A stretch of DNA of 35,731 bases. Source: Burkholderiales bacterium. GTDB lineage: Bacteria > Pseudomonadota > Gammaproteobacteria > Burkholderiales > Burkholderiaceae_D. The stretch covers positions 1 to 35,731 of the forward strand of contig JAPLQC010000061.1 in assembly GCA_026399895.1 (NCBI GenBank), in the 5' to 3' direction. How positions within the stretch are numbered: the first letter of the stretch is position 1; each line of letters opens with the position of its first letter. Of this stretch, positions 1 through 9,018 are shown in pieces. The notes below the pieces were generated by a model. The model saw nothing but the letters and a program-made list of their open reading frames with translations, was not told the origin of the DNA and searched no databases. The translations under genes were made by a program, and so were the position numbers.

Positions 1-1
1 G

Positions 2-802
2 CAGGCCGAACTACAGTCGTTACAGGAAGCCCTTCGCAAGCTGGAAAAAACTCTCCCGATCACCACCCGCCGCGCCGAAGATTTTCAAGATCTCCAAGCC
101 CGTGGCTATGTCTCTCGCCACGCTTGGATGGAGAAGGAACAGGCGCGCCTGGATCAGGAAGGGGAACTCGCTACGCAACAAAGCCGCTTAGCTGAAGTAC
201 GAGCAGCCTTACGTGAAACTCAAGGACAGCGCACTGCTCTGATCGCAGAGAGTCGCCGACAGTGGCTGGATGCCGCTGAAGAAGGTCAACAAAAAGCAGA
301 GTCGCTGCGGCAGGAGTTGCTGAAAGCCTCCGCGCGAAACAAACTGATGCAGGTAGTTGCACCGATTGATGGGACAGTACAACAATTAGCTATCAATACA
401 GTCGGCGGTGTCGTGACACCCGCACAGATGCTGATGCTACTGGTACCCAATGATCAAGCGATGGAGATAGACGCGCGACTAGAAAACAAAGATATCGGCT
501 TCGTCAGTGCGGGGCAGACTGTCGAGGTAAAGATCGAGACCTTTCCTTATTCACGCTATGGTACGTTGCGCGGTCAAGTAGTCCATCTATCGCGCGATGC
601 CATCAACGACGATAAAGTCGGACTCACCTACCTCGCCAAGATACAGCTGGAGAAATCAAGCGTCGAGGTGAATGGACGTGAGGTACCGCTACAAGCGGGT
701 ATGGCAGTGACGGCTGAAATCAATACCGGACGTCGGCGCGTTATCGAGTATTTGATGAGCCCATTGCTAGAGCATGTCCACGAGAGCATGCGCGAACGTT
801 AA
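2..802 (+). CDS. HlyD-family membrane fusion protein, 5' end missing
   Basis: This is the C-terminal 266 codons of a periplasmic adaptor (membrane fusion protein) of a type I secretion or efflux system; the frame is open from base 2 and the start lies outside the window. The first ~110 residues are rich in Glu, Gln, Ala and Arg with heptad-like spacing, as expected for the coiled-coil hairpin. A lipoyl/barrel-sandwich half-motif follows (VVAPIDGTVQQL, then GGVVTPAQMLMLLVP). The beta-barrel part contains AGQTVEVKIETFPYSRYGTLRG, typical of HlyD/LapC-type adaptors, and the end SPLLEHVHESMRER also fits. Such proteins span the periplasm between an inner-membrane ABC transporter and a TolC-like channel. 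The partner transporter is presumably upstream and is not visible, so the exported substrate cannot be named. Confidence 0.88.
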   Translation, partial: QAELQSLQEALRKLEKTLPITTRRAEDFQDLQARGYVSRHAWMEKEQARLDQEGELATQQSRLAEVRAALRETQGQRTALIAESRRQWLDAAEEGQQKAESLRQELLKASARNKLMQVVAPIDGTVQQLAINTVGGVVTPAQMLMLLVPNDQAMEIDARLENKDIGFVSAGQTVEVKIETFPYSRYGTLRGQVVHLSRDAINDDKVGLTYLAKIQLEKSSVEVNGREVPLQAGMAVTAEINTGRRRVIEYLMSPLLEHVHESMRER

Positions 803-839
803 CGCCAACGCTATCCCAGTATCTTCGCCGTTAGCATCG

Positions 840-885
840 ATCGCTATCGATTCGATGTCGATTCGGCCCCGATGCCGATAGCGAT
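840..885. terminator. Inverted repeat between convergent genes, possible bidirectional terminator
   Basis: ATCGCTATCG (840-849) and CGATAGCGAT (876-885) are a perfect 10-bp inverted repeat. It lies between the end of the HlyD gene and the end of the chelatase gene, which converge. The 26-nt loop is itself GATC/CGAT-rich. There is no strong T run, so a terminator role is inferred from position only. Confidence 0.4.
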
Positions 886-906
886 TACCACGGGTGGATT
901 AACTTT

Positions 907-1281
907 CTATTGCAAAGTACTCTGACAGTAAGCTGCGATTGCCTCCAGTACCGCGGGACTCTCGCCAACCGCTGCAGCCACGCTTAACTGCAAGGAAGGG
1001 TGGGCGGCACGTAATTCTTCAACCATCTCCGGCAAATCACGTACAACATGACTACCCTGCCCGAAAAATACCGGTACTACGCTGATCTTGCTGCAGCCGT
1101 TTGCCACCAAAGTGTCTACCACTGCGGGTAGCCTTGGCTCCATCAACTCAAGAAACGCTAATTCAATCACCGTACCCGGTAGCTGGTCACGCAGTATCGC
1201 TTGCAGTCGCTGAAACGGCTGCGCCCAGCTTGCCGCACGCGCACCATGCGCAAAAAGGATGAGTGCTATTTGTTGATTCAT
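907..1281 (-). CDS. Short CbiX/SirB-like sirohydrochlorin chelatase family protein
   Basis: A 124-residue protein of the short single-domain CbiX family, which inserts cobalt, nickel or iron into sirohydrochlorin in cobalamin, F430 or siroheme synthesis. The family N-terminus is visible (LILFAHGARAASWAQPF, with the metal-site His), followed by ELAFLELMEPRLP and the second-half motif VVPVFFGQGSHVVRDLPEMV carrying the second His. I chose the ATG at 1281 because the family begins just before the LILFAHGAR strand and because it overlaps the lptG stop as TAATG. That implies translational coupling to lptG. A longer in-frame reading to 1368 runs back inside lptG and looks spurious. No other tetrapyrrole gene is nearby, so the metal and pathway are open. 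Confidence 0.8.
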   Translation of the reverse strand: MNQQIALILFAHGARAASWAQPFQRLQAILRDQLPGTVIELAFLELMEPRLPAVVDTLVANGCSKISVVPVFFGQGSHVVRDLPEMVEELRAAHPSLQLSVAAAVGESPAVLEAIAAYCQSTLQ

Positions 1282-2417
1282 TAATGTCTCTCCACCCAGC
1301 GTAGTGCAGCAATGGCTGCTAACAAAAATAGTAAGCTGGGTAATGCGGCCGTTGCAAATGGCGGCCATGTGTTCAGAAGCCCGATGTGAGAAAACAGGCT
1401 ATTCGTCAGATGAAAGCCCATGCCGATCATGATACCGACAAATACCTTGAGCGACAGGCCACCACTACGTGCCTGCATATACGCAAAGGGTAAAGCAAGC
1501 ACCATCATCACCAGTGGCGTGATCGGGTAAAGCAATTTCGTCCATAGCGCGATATCGTACTGCTCACTACGCTGCTGGTTTTTCTTGAGATGATGGCTGT
1601 ACTGCGCAAGATCGAGTGCCGACATCAGCTTGGGATCGGCCAGCATCACAGACAAAATATCTGGCGTAATCTCAGAACGTATTTGCTTTGTGGGCAGATT
1701 GCGCCGGCTGATGACATCAGGCTGCTGCTGATCTTTACCAATGGGCTCGATAGAGAATCGCTGCTCATCAACATCGCTCAGAAGCCAGATTTCATCGCCC
1801 TGGAACACGGCTCGCTTGGCTGAAGCCCGATACACCAAATGCATCTTGCTATCAAATTCAAACAGGCTGATATCGCGGATGGAGCCGTCTGACTCAATCT
1901 TATTCGCATTCAGAAATCGGGATCCAATGACCTGACCAGACGCTGGATCGCGAATCAAATCCTTGGCCCATAAGCCTGAACGAAATTCAGCAGAAAATAA
2001 TGCCCCCTGAATACGACGCTTGAACTGCTCACGAAACTCATTACATCGCGGGCTAACGACTTCTCCGAGAACAAACGTAATCACCACCAGTACCAGCGCA
2101 ATCCGCATCAGCAATCGAAGCGCATCGAAAACTGAAAGTGAAGACGCTCGCATCACCGTGAATTCTGATCGGGCTGCCAATTGCGCCATCACGAATATTG
2201 TTCCGATCAACGCAACGATTGGCATCAACTCATAGGCGTAGGCAGGCAGTCCGAGGGTGACATAGATGAGCGCATGCTCAAGCTGGTAAGGGCCCCGGCC
2301 TACCGACCCCAACTCGCCCATCAGATCGAAGAAAGCGAACAGCGATAGAAACGCCAACAGGGTGAAGGCGATCGCTCGATAGATCTGGGACGAAAAGTAA
2401 CGGGTAAGTACCTTCAC
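1281..2417 (-). CDS. lptG: LPS export ABC transporter permease LptG
   Basis: LptG is one of two inner-membrane permease subunits of LptB2FG, which extracts lipopolysaccharide from the inner membrane and passes it to the LptC-LptA bridge. The 378-residue length is normal. Visible are an N-terminal membrane segment (IAFTLLAFLSLFAFFDLMGELG), two more hydrophobic segments around residues 50-120, a periplasmic beta-jellyroll region in the middle (about 130-270), and three C-terminal membrane segments. The start overlaps the lptF stop by 4 nt (ATGA), the usual lptF-lptG arrangement. Which of the two YjgP/YjgQ paralogues is F and which is G follows from gene order and overall resemblance. Confidence 0.9.
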   Translation of the reverse strand: MKVLTRYFSSQIYRAIAFTLLAFLSLFAFFDLMGELGSVGRGPYQLEHALIYVTLGLPAYAYELMPIVALIGTIFVMAQLAARSEFTVMRASSLSVFDALRLLMRIALVLVVITFVLGEVVSPRCNEFREQFKRRIQGALFSAEFRSGLWAKDLIRDPASGQVIGSRFLNANKIESDGSIRDISLFEFDSKMHLVYRASAKRAVFQGDEIWLLSDVDEQRFSIEPIGKDQQQPDVISRRNLPTKQIRSEITPDILSVMLADPKLMSALDLAQYSHHLKKNQQRSEQYDIALWTKLLYPITPLVMMVLALPFAYMQARSGGLSLKVFVGIMIGMGFHLTNSLFSHIGLLNTWPPFATAALPSLLFLLAAIAALRWVERH

Positions 2418-3544
2418 GCCGGCGCACCCCGAAGGCTGAGAAACAGATTTCTAAGCGAGCCAAGTAGGCGCGCCGGATGCCAGCGGCTATTCGTGTTGTC
2501 GCGCCAATAAAGCAACAAAAGACTCAGCAGAAAAACGGATAGATGCAACAGCCAGAACGCCATGGAAAAAGAAACTCGGCCGCCAGCAACGCTGCCTTGC
2601 AGAATACCAACCACATTGCTGTACGTGATCGCCAATAACAAGGCAATCATGAGGTTCAAGCCCCGGCCGCGCCGCGGGTTAACAAAACCTAATGGAATCG
2701 CAATCAGCATCTGCAACAGACACATCACCGGGATCGACGCCCGCCACAGCAACTCTGACAAATTCGGTGGCGTTGGCTCCTCAATCAGCTGCAGTGTCGT
2801 CAACGAGCGTGCTGCCTTACTACTCGCCAAACCGCGCTCACTTTGTGAAAGCACCAATACGTAACGATCGAACTCAACTATACGAATATCCGGCGTACCA
2901 GGAGCGCCCTCGTAGCGTCGACCATGAAATAGTTGCAGCGTTTTCTGGCCGGTCTCATTCACGCTGATGGTGCCCTCTTCCGCGGAGACCACGCCATCAC
3001 GTTGTCCGGCTTCACGTACGAAAACATTTTTTACCTTGCTCAGATCATCGGCAACACCTTCGACAAAAAACATCTTGTCGCCGCTGGCAGATTCCTGAAA
3101 CTTGCCGGGCGAGACGCGCGCTACGTCTTCGCGCTGCTGAAAACGCTCTTTGTATTCGGTGGAATTACGGTTCGCCCAGGGTGTTAGCCAGATCGACAAT
3201 ACCGCTGTCATCACCACCATCGGCACGCCAATGCCGAGCACCGGACCGATCCATTGGCGCAGCGATAGGCCGGAAGCCAGCCACACCACCATCTCTGAAT
3301 CTTGGTAGCTACGTGCAACCACTGTGAGCACCGCAATGAAAGCGGTCAGCGAGATGATGACGGGGAGATAACCCAGCGATGCAAAGCCCAACATGGCTGC
3401 AACGTCATTGGGGGCGATCTTGCCGACGGCTGCGTCGCCAAGAATCCGAATCAGCATCACGGTCATCACGATAGTGAACAAGGCCGTGAAAACCGCGCCG
3501 ACCGTATTCAGCAACTCACGGCGGATGGCGCGCTGAAAAATCAT
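2414..3544 (-). CDS. lptF: LPS export ABC transporter permease LptF
   Basis: LptF is the partner permease of LptG in the LPS exporter. The protein has 376 residues. It starts with an amphipathic stretch followed by a membrane segment ([20 protein letters not shown]), then two hydrophobic segments near residues 50-125 that include [16 protein letters not shown], the coupling-helix region of this family that contacts the LptB ATPase. A periplasmic jellyroll occupies about 130-265 and three membrane segments close the protein. It is the first gene of lptF-lptG-chelatase and is divergent from pepA with only 38 bp between the starts. No Shine-Dalgarno sequence is visible. A TATAGT hexamer at 3550-3555 on this strand lies so close to the ATG that a near-leaderless mRNA is possible. 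Confidence 0.92.
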   Translation of the reverse strand: MIFQRAIRRELLNTVGAVFTALFTIVMTVMLIRILGDAAVGKIAPNDVAAMLGFASLGYLPVIISLTAFIAVLTVVARSYQDSEMVVWLASGLSLRQWIGPVLGIGVPMVVMTAVLSIWLTPWANRNSTEYKERFQQREDVARVSPGKFQESASGDKMFFVEGVADDLSKVKNVFVREAGQRDGVVSAEEGTISVNETGQKTLQLFHGRRYEGAPGTPDIRIVEFDRYVLVLSQSERGLASSKAARSLTTLQLIEEPTPPNLSELLWRASIPVMCLLQMLIAIPLGFVNPRRGRGLNLMIALLLAITYSNVVGILQGSVAGGRVSFSMAFWLLHLSVFLLSLLLLYWRDNTNSRWHPARLLGSLRNLFLSLRGAPA

Positions 3545-3549
3545 TCGGG

Positions 3550-3557
3550 ACTATAAT
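3550..3557. promoter_or_regulatory. Overlapping divergent -10 elements between lptF and pepA
   Basis: The 38-bp gap between lptF and pepA holds TATAAT (3552-3557) on the plus strand and TATAGT (3550-3555) on the minus strand, sharing four bases. I see no good -35 hexamer for either. If both are used, RNA polymerase cannot occupy them together. Confidence 0.35.
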
Positions 3558-3582
3558 TGGGGAGTTATGTCGAGGAGTGACA

Positions 3583-5082
3583 ATGGACTTTAGCATAAAA
3601 GCTTTCAATACAAAAAACGCAATCGCTGAACATAAAACTGGCTGCGTTGTGGTCGGGGTATACGAGAACAGCAAGCTGAGTGCTCAGGCCAAACTGCTCG
3701 ACAGTAAAGGCGTGCTCAGCGCAGCGCTAAAGAGCGGCGATATCAGCGGCAAGGCCGGCAGCACCCTGCTGCTGCACTCTGCCGCAGGACAAGCCAAGCG
3801 GATACTACTTGTCGGGCTGGGCCCGGAAGCGGGTATCAGCGACCGCAACTTCATCAGCGCTGCGCAAGCTGTCGCGCGCGTACTCGCGACGCTGGGCTCA
3901 GCAGATGCCCTGCTGGCTTTGCCACTCGACCAGACGTCGGGGCGTGATGCGCACTGGGGACTACGCAGCCTGGTGCTGGCGCTGCGTGAAAATGCCTATC
4001 GCTCGGATTCGCTGAAAAGCAAGAAAGACGACAACACCAATGGCGTGAAACGCTTTGCCATCGGGGTTGAAGCTGCACTGCTCACTGAGGCGCGCAAGGC
4101 ACTTGCACAGAGCATTGCTATCGCCAATGGACTCGATTTGAGCAAAACCTTGGGCAACCTGCCGCCCAATATCTGTACACCCACCTATCTGGCAAACACC
4201 GCAAAACAGCTGGGCAAAGATTACAAAGTTGGCGTCGAGGTGCTGGATCGCAAGCAGCTTGAAGCACTCAAGATGGGTAGTTTTTTATCGGTTACCCAAG
4301 GTAGCGAACAGCCACCAAAGTTCATCGTGTTGAAGCACATGGGTGGCAAGGCCAAAGATGCGCCGGTGGTGTTGGTCGGCAAAGGCATCACCTTTGATAC
4401 CGGTGGCATCTCACTCAAGCCGGGTGCCGGCATGGATGAGATGAAATATGACATGTGTGGTGCGGGCTCGGTATTAGGCACCTTCCGTGCGATCGCCGAG
4501 ATGCAGCTCAAACTGAATGTGATCGGCGTCATCCCTACTTGCGAGAATATGCCGTCCGGACGTGCCACTCGTCCCGGTGACATCGTCACTTCAATGTCGG
4601 GTCAGACGATTGAGATTCTGAATACGGATGCTGAAGGCCGCCTGATTCTCTGCGATGCGCTCACGTATGTTGAACGCTTCAAACCCGCCGTCGTGGTGGA
4701 TATCGCCACCCTCACCGGTGCCTGTGTCACAGCCCTTGGCCATCACAACACTGGTCTGTTTACACGGCACGACCAAGCGCATGATGCGCTCGCCAATGAG
4801 CTTCTAGCAGCGGGTAAAGCGTCCAACGATACTGCATGGCGCATGCCGATCGAGGACGCTTATCAAGAACAGTTGAAGTCGAATTTTGCGGATATCGCCA
4901 ACATCGGCGGCCCACCCGGAGGCTCGATCACGGCTGCGTGCTTTCTAGAGCGCTTTACCCGCAAGTACACCTGGGCGCATCTGGATATCGCTGGCACTGC
5001 CTGGAAGAGCGGCGCAGCCAAGGGTGCTACTGGTCGTCCGGTACCCTTGCTGACAAGCTTTCTGCTTGAGCGCGCGAAGTAA
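3583..5082 (+). CDS. pepA: Leucyl aminopeptidase (M17 family)
   Basis: A cytosolic M17 metallo-aminopeptidase that removes N-terminal residues from peptides; in E. coli the hexamer is also a DNA-binding accessory factor. The predicted protein has 499 residues, normal for PepA. The N-terminal third is the variable macro-like domain. The catalytic domain shows [17 protein letters not shown] (metal-binding Lys and Asp), [11 protein letters not shown], and the M17 signature NTDAEGRL. The late segment FADIANIGG is also typical. I start at the ATG at 3583 because AGGAG (3573-3577) sits 5 nt before it; the GTG at 3577 overlaps that ribosome site and is less likely. xthA follows 18 bp downstream. Co-location with divergent lptFG is common in proteobacteria. 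Confidence 0.96.
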   Translation: MDFSIKAFNTKNAIAEHKTGCVVVGVYENSKLSAQAKLLDSKGVLSAALKSGDISGKAGSTLLLHSAAGQAKRILLVGLGPEAGISDRNFISAAQAVARVLATLGSADALLALPLDQTSGRDAHWGLRSLVLALRENAYRSDSLKSKKDDNTNGVKRFAIGVEAALLTEARKALAQSIAIANGLDLSKTLGNLPPNICTPTYLANTAKQLGKDYKVGVEVLDRKQLEALKMGSFLSVTQGSEQPPKFIVLKHMGGKAKDAPVVLVGKGITFDTGGISLKPGAGMDEMKYDMCGAGSVLGTFRAIAEMQLKLNVIGVIPTCENMPSGRATRPGDIVTSMSGQTIEILNTDAEGRLILCDALTYVERFKPAVVVDIATLTGACVTALGHHNTGLFTRHDQAHDALANELLAAGKASNDTAWRMPIEDAYQEQLKSNFADIANIGGPPGGSITAACFLERFTRKYTWAHLDIAGTAWKSGAAKGATGRPVPLLTSFLLERAK

Positions 5083-5100
5083 GCTGCGCAACGACTGCGC

Positions 5101-5868
5101 ATGAAACTCGCCACCTGGAATGTCAATTCGCTGAAGGTTCGGCTGCCACAGGTACTGCAGTGGCTGTCGACCTCGCCCGTCGATATCCTCTGCTTACAGG
5201 AAACCAAGCTCACTGATGACAAGTTTCCTGTTGCCGAGATTGAAGCGGCTGGTTATCAGGTAGCGTTCACTGGCCAGAAAACCTATAACGGTGTCGCCAT
5301 TCTGTCGCGCTACCCGATACACGATGTGGTGAAAAACAATCCGCTGTTCGAAGACGAACAGCAGCGCATCATCAGCGCGACCATCGAGGGCATGCGTATT
5401 GTGTGCGCCTATATCCCAAACGGGCAGGCGGTCGACTCGGATAAATATCAGTACAAACTACGTTGGCTGGATGCACTGGCGCGCTGGCTGAGTGATGAAT
5501 TGCAATCGAATCCCTCACTCGCCCTACTCGGCGACTACAACATTGCACCTGCCGATGCCGATGTATATGACCCGGTGGAGTGGGCGGGTCAAGTGCTGTG
5601 CTCCGACCCGGAACGCGCAGCGTTTGAGCGACTGGTAGCGCTGGGTTTGCAAGATGCATTCCGGATGTTCCCGCAGGCAGAGAAGCTCTACAGCTGGTGG
5701 GATTATAGGCAGATGGCCTTCCGACGCAATAGAGGCCTACGGATCGACCATATCTTGCTCTCACCTCCCTTGGCTAGTCGCTGTACCGCCTGCGAAATCG
5801 ATAAGCTACCGCGCAAGTGGGAGCAGCCATCCGACCATACGCCGGTGATCGCGACGCTCACGCCTTAG
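5101..5868 (+). CDS. xthA: Exodeoxyribonuclease III
   Basis: A Mg2+-dependent AP endonuclease/3'-5' exonuclease of the endonuclease-exonuclease-phosphatase fold, acting in base excision repair. The 255 residues are the usual length. Conserved motifs in order are ATWNVNSLKVRLPQ, LCLQETKLTD (metal-binding Glu), YNGVAILSR, LGDYNIAPADADVYDP (catalytic Asp/Asn), YSWWDYR, GLRIDHILLS and the final SDHTPV (catalytic Asp-His). It follows pepA by 18 bp with no clear ribosome site. Its last 11 nt overlap the end of prpE, which converges from the other strand. Confidence 0.95.
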   Translation: MKLATWNVNSLKVRLPQVLQWLSTSPVDILCLQETKLTDDKFPVAEIEAAGYQVAFTGQKTYNGVAILSRYPIHDVVKNNPLFEDEQQRIISATIEGMRIVCAYIPNGQAVDSDKYQYKLRWLDALARWLSDELQSNPSLALLGDYNIAPADADVYDPVEWAGQVLCSDPERAAFERLVALGLQDAFRMFPQAEKLYSWWDYRQMAFRRNRGLRIDHILLSPPLASRCTACEIDKLPRKWEQPSDHTPVIATLTP

Positions 5869-7762
5869 AAGCCAGCGCCTCACGAATCTGCGTCAGTGAT
5901 GACGGATCTTCAATCGTAGTCAGGTCACCGGGGTCGCGCCCCTCACAGATCGCCTGTATCGACCGACGTAACAACTTCCCAGAGCGCGTCTTGGGCAGCA
6001 AATTCACACAAAACACATGCGCCGGACGAGCCACCGCACCGAGCTGGTGATCCACGATAGCGAACACTTCTTTTTCAAATTGCTTTTTCGCTTCCGGCGT
6101 TTCTACTTTATCGGAATGCTTGGGTATCACGAAAGCAAACGCGACCTGCCCCTTCACCTTCTCCTCAACGCCAACCACCGCTACCTCAGAAACATTCTCA
6201 TGACTGGAAACGCTCTCTTCAATTTCACGCGTACCCAGGCGATGACCTGCGACATTGATTACATCATCGGTACGGCCCAGAATGAAGTAATAGCCGTCCG
6301 CATCACGAATACCCCAATCGAAAGTAGAGTACACCTGCTCGGTGCTGAAGTTTGACCAATAGGAGCTGAGGAAACGCTGGTCATCACGCCACACGGTCTG
6401 CAGACAGCCCGGGGGTAACGGCCCTTCGATCACGACCACGCCTTTTTCATTGGCACCGCACAAAGCGCCATTAGCTTCATTCAATACCTTGACGCGATAG
6501 CCCGGCATTGGTACGCCAGGACTGCCAAGGCGAGTCGGTCTGTCATCGACACCTTTCGCAACCGACAAAATCGGCCAGCCAGTTTCAGTCTGCCAGTAGT
6601 TATCGATGATGGGTACGCCAAGTGCGTCAGCCACCCAGGCTGAGGTGTTTTCATCGAGTGGTTCGCCCGCAAGATAGAGCGCCTTCAGCGATGACAGATC
6701 ATGCTTCTTCATCAGCTCTGGTGGCTGCTTCTTGAGAACGCGCACAGCAGTCGGCGCAGAGAACATGCGCGTGACCTTATGCTTCTCAACAATCTGCCAC
6801 CAGATGGCGGCATCTGGTCGTAGCGGGGTACCCTCGTACATGATGGTCGCCATACCACCAATCAGCGGGCCATACACAATGTACGAGTGTCCTACCACCC
6901 AACCAATATCGGAGGTGGAGAAATACGTTTCACCCGGTTGTCCGCAAAAAATCGTTTGCATCGACATCGCCAGCACAACCGAGTAGCCACCGACATCGCG
7001 CTGCACACCTTTCGGCTTACCGGTGGTACCCGAGGTGTACAAGATGTACGAAATATCATCCGACTTCAGCCAAGTAACCGGTACCTGCGCATCGATATGC
7101 AGTTCACGCTGCGCGGCATAATCAAGATCGCGCCCGGCGACCAGATTCATTTCGGCTAGATGGCGGTTCACCAGCAAGACATGCTCTGGTTTATTTGTGG
7201 ATAGTTCGATCGCCTCATCCAACAAGGGCTTGTACGGAATCGCTTTACCGCCACGCGAGCCGGCATCGGCCGAAACAATCAGCTTCGGCTGCGCGTCGTC
7301 AATCCGTGTCGCCAGACTGTGTGCAGCAAAGCCGCCGAACACCACCGAGTGAATCGCGCCGATACGCGCACAGGCCAGCATCGCAAACGTGGCCTCGGCA
7401 ATCATCGGCATGTAAATCAGTACACGGTCGCCTTTGCCAACGCCCAGCGACTGCATGATGGCAGCAGTGCGCTCTACCTCACGCAATAGCTGCTGATAAG
7501 TCCAGATTTTTTCAACCGGCGAACCGTCGACAGTCTCGGTACTGATCGCGATGAGCGCGGGTTGATCCGGCTGGGTCTTGGCCCAGCGATCAACGGCGTT
7601 ATGGCAGAGATTGGTTTCACTACCAACAAACCATTTGGCGAACGGTGGTCGCGAGTAGTCGCAGACTTGCTCGAAAGGTTTGTGCCATTCGATGCGCTTG
7701 GCCTGCTCAGACCAGAACCCATCAGGATCATTGATTGACTTTTGGTAGAACGCGTCACTCAT
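5858..7762 (-). CDS. prpE: Propionate-CoA ligase
   Basis: An ANL-superfamily acyl-CoA synthetase that makes propionyl-CoA from propionate, ATP and CoA and so feeds the 2-methylcitrate cycle encoded upstream. It has 634 residues. The N-terminus carries the ACAS_N-type segment; the adenylation loop is YTSGTTGKPKGVQRD near residue 245. YWQTETGW is the A5 motif, and the C-terminal catalytic Lys lies in TRSGKLLRR near residue 605. The sequence also resembles acetyl-CoA synthetase, but length, PrpE-like regions and position as last gene of the prp operon favour PrpE. The ribosome site GGGGAGA is 4 nt before the ATG. A 65-bp gap separates it from prpF. Confidence 0.93.
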   Translation of the reverse strand: MSDAFYQKSINDPDGFWSEQAKRIEWHKPFEQVCDYSRPPFAKWFVGSETNLCHNAVDRWAKTQPDQPALIAISTETVDGSPVEKIWTYQQLLREVERTAAIMQSLGVGKGDRVLIYMPMIAEATFAMLACARIGAIHSVVFGGFAAHSLATRIDDAQPKLIVSADAGSRGGKAIPYKPLLDEAIELSTNKPEHVLLVNRHLAEMNLVAGRDLDYAAQRELHIDAQVPVTWLKSDDISYILYTSGTTGKPKGVQRDVGGYSVVLAMSMQTIFCGQPGETYFSTSDIGWVVGHSYIVYGPLIGGMATIMYEGTPLRPDAAIWWQIVEKHKVTRMFSAPTAVRVLKKQPPELMKKHDLSSLKALYLAGEPLDENTSAWVADALGVPIIDNYWQTETGWPILSVAKGVDDRPTRLGSPGVPMPGYRVKVLNEANGALCGANEKGVVVIEGPLPPGCLQTVWRDDQRFLSSYWSNFSTEQVYSTFDWGIRDADGYYFILGRTDDVINVAGHRLGTREIEESVSSHENVSEVAVVGVEEKVKGQVAFAFVIPKHSDKVETPEAKKQFEKEVFAIVDHQLGAVARPAHVFCVNLLPKTRSGKLLRRSIQAICEGRDPGDLTTIEDPSSLTQIREALASKA

Positions 7763-7827
7763 CTTGTCTCCCCTTCGGACTCGCGACTATGCTCACCGGC
7801 ATTTAGTTTCTTCAAGTCCGTCGCCTA

Positions 7828-9018
7828 TCATACCGTAGCCGGCGCGCGCACCCAGCCTTCCATTAGCACGCGTGCGCTACGGCTCATGATGGCCTTCTTC
7901 ACACACCACTCGCCAGCTTCCTGCACCGCCTCTGCACCCACGCGTAGCGTGCCGGATGGATGGCCGAAGCGCACCGCGGTACGTTCACCACCACCCGCTG
8001 CGAGGTTGACCAGCGTGCCAGGTATCGCTGCGGCAGTACCAATAGCGACTGCAGCGGTACCCATCATGGCATGGTGTAGCTTGCCCATCGACAGCGCTCG
8101 CACCAGCAAATCAACATCACCTGCTTTGACGACCTTGCCGCTGGACGACACATAGTCTTTAGGTGCGGCGACGAACGCCACCTTCGGTGTGTGCTGCCGC
8201 TTAGCCGCCTCGCTAATATCCTTGATCAGGCCCATGCGTAATGCACCATAAGCACGAATGGTTTCGAACATGGCGAGTGCCTTGGGGTCGCTATTGATCG
8301 CTTCTTGTAATTCGGTACCAGTGTAGCCAATCGCATCGGCATTCACGAAAATCGTCGGAATACCCGCGTTGATCATGGTCGCTTTTAAGGTACCAACACC
8401 GGGTACTTCAAGATCATCCACCAATTGGCCAGTGGGGAACATAGCACCGCCAGCGCCCTCTTCTTCGGCGGCCGGATCCATGAACTCAAGCTGGACTTCG
8501 GCCGCAGGAAATGTCACGCCATCGAGTTCAAAGTCGCCGGTCTCTTGCACAGCACCGTTCGTCATGGGCACATGCGCGATGATGGTCTTTTGAATATTCG
8601 CCTGCCAGATTCGAATGGTGGCGATACCGTCCTTTGGGAGGCGTGCAGGGTCGATCAAACCATTACTGATCGCAAACGGCCCTACCGCCGCTGATAGGTT
8701 GCCGCAGTTACCACTCCAATCGACAAACGCTTGATCAATCGACACCTGTCCGAACAGGTAATCAACATCGTGCTCAGGTCGAGTGCTTTTCGAGATGATG
8801 ACGGTTTTGCTGGTGCTGGAAGTAGCACCACCCATGCCGTCGATTTGTTTGCCGTAGGGGTCGGGGCTGCCGATCACACGTAGCAGCAGCGCATCACGCG
8901 CTTTACCGGGCTCCTGTGCTGCTTCGGGGAGATCTTGTAAACGGAAGAACACACCCTTGCTGGTACCACCACGCATGTAAGTGGCCGGGACTTTGATTTG
9001 GGGTTTGAAGCTCATCAT
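7828..9018 (-). CDS. prpF: 2-methylaconitate cis-trans isomerase PrpF
   Basis: PrpF isomerises the trans-2-methylaconitate made by AcnD into the cis form, letting AcnD plus PrpF replace PrpD. The 396-residue protein has the two-fold diaminopimelate-epimerase-like architecture. The recognisable N-terminus is KVPATYMRGGTSKGVFF, followed by DPYGKQIDGMGGATSSTSKT and VDWSGNCGNLSAAVGPFA. That Cys-containing loop is the family active-site region. Its start overlaps the acnD stop (ATGATG), so translation is likely coupled. The second ATG at 9015 is an equally possible start. Confidence 0.94.
   Translation of the reverse strand: MMSFKPQIKVPATYMRGGTSKGVFFRLQDLPEAAQEPGKARDALLLRVIGSPDPYGKQIDGMGGATSSTSKTVIISKSTRPEHDVDYLFGQVSIDQAFVDWSGNCGNLSAAVGPFAISNGLIDPARLPKDGIATIRIWQANIQKTIIAHVPMTNGAVQETGDFELDGVTFPAAEVQLEFMDPAAEEEGAGGAMFPTGQLVDDLEVPGVGTLKATMINAGIPTIFVNADAIGYTGTELQEAINSDPKALAMFETIRAYGALRMGLIKDISEAAKRQHTPKVAFVAAPKDYVSSSGKVVKAGDVDLLVRALSMGKLHHAMMGTAAVAIGTAAAIPGTLVNLAAGGGERTAVRFGHPSGTLRVGAEAVQEAGEWCVKKAIMSRSARVLMEGWVRAPATV

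Noticed and set aside
1281..1368. Longer N-terminus for the CbiX-like protein
   Set aside because: It lies entirely inside lptG, lacks a ribosome site and does not resemble the family start; the TAATG overlap supports 1281.
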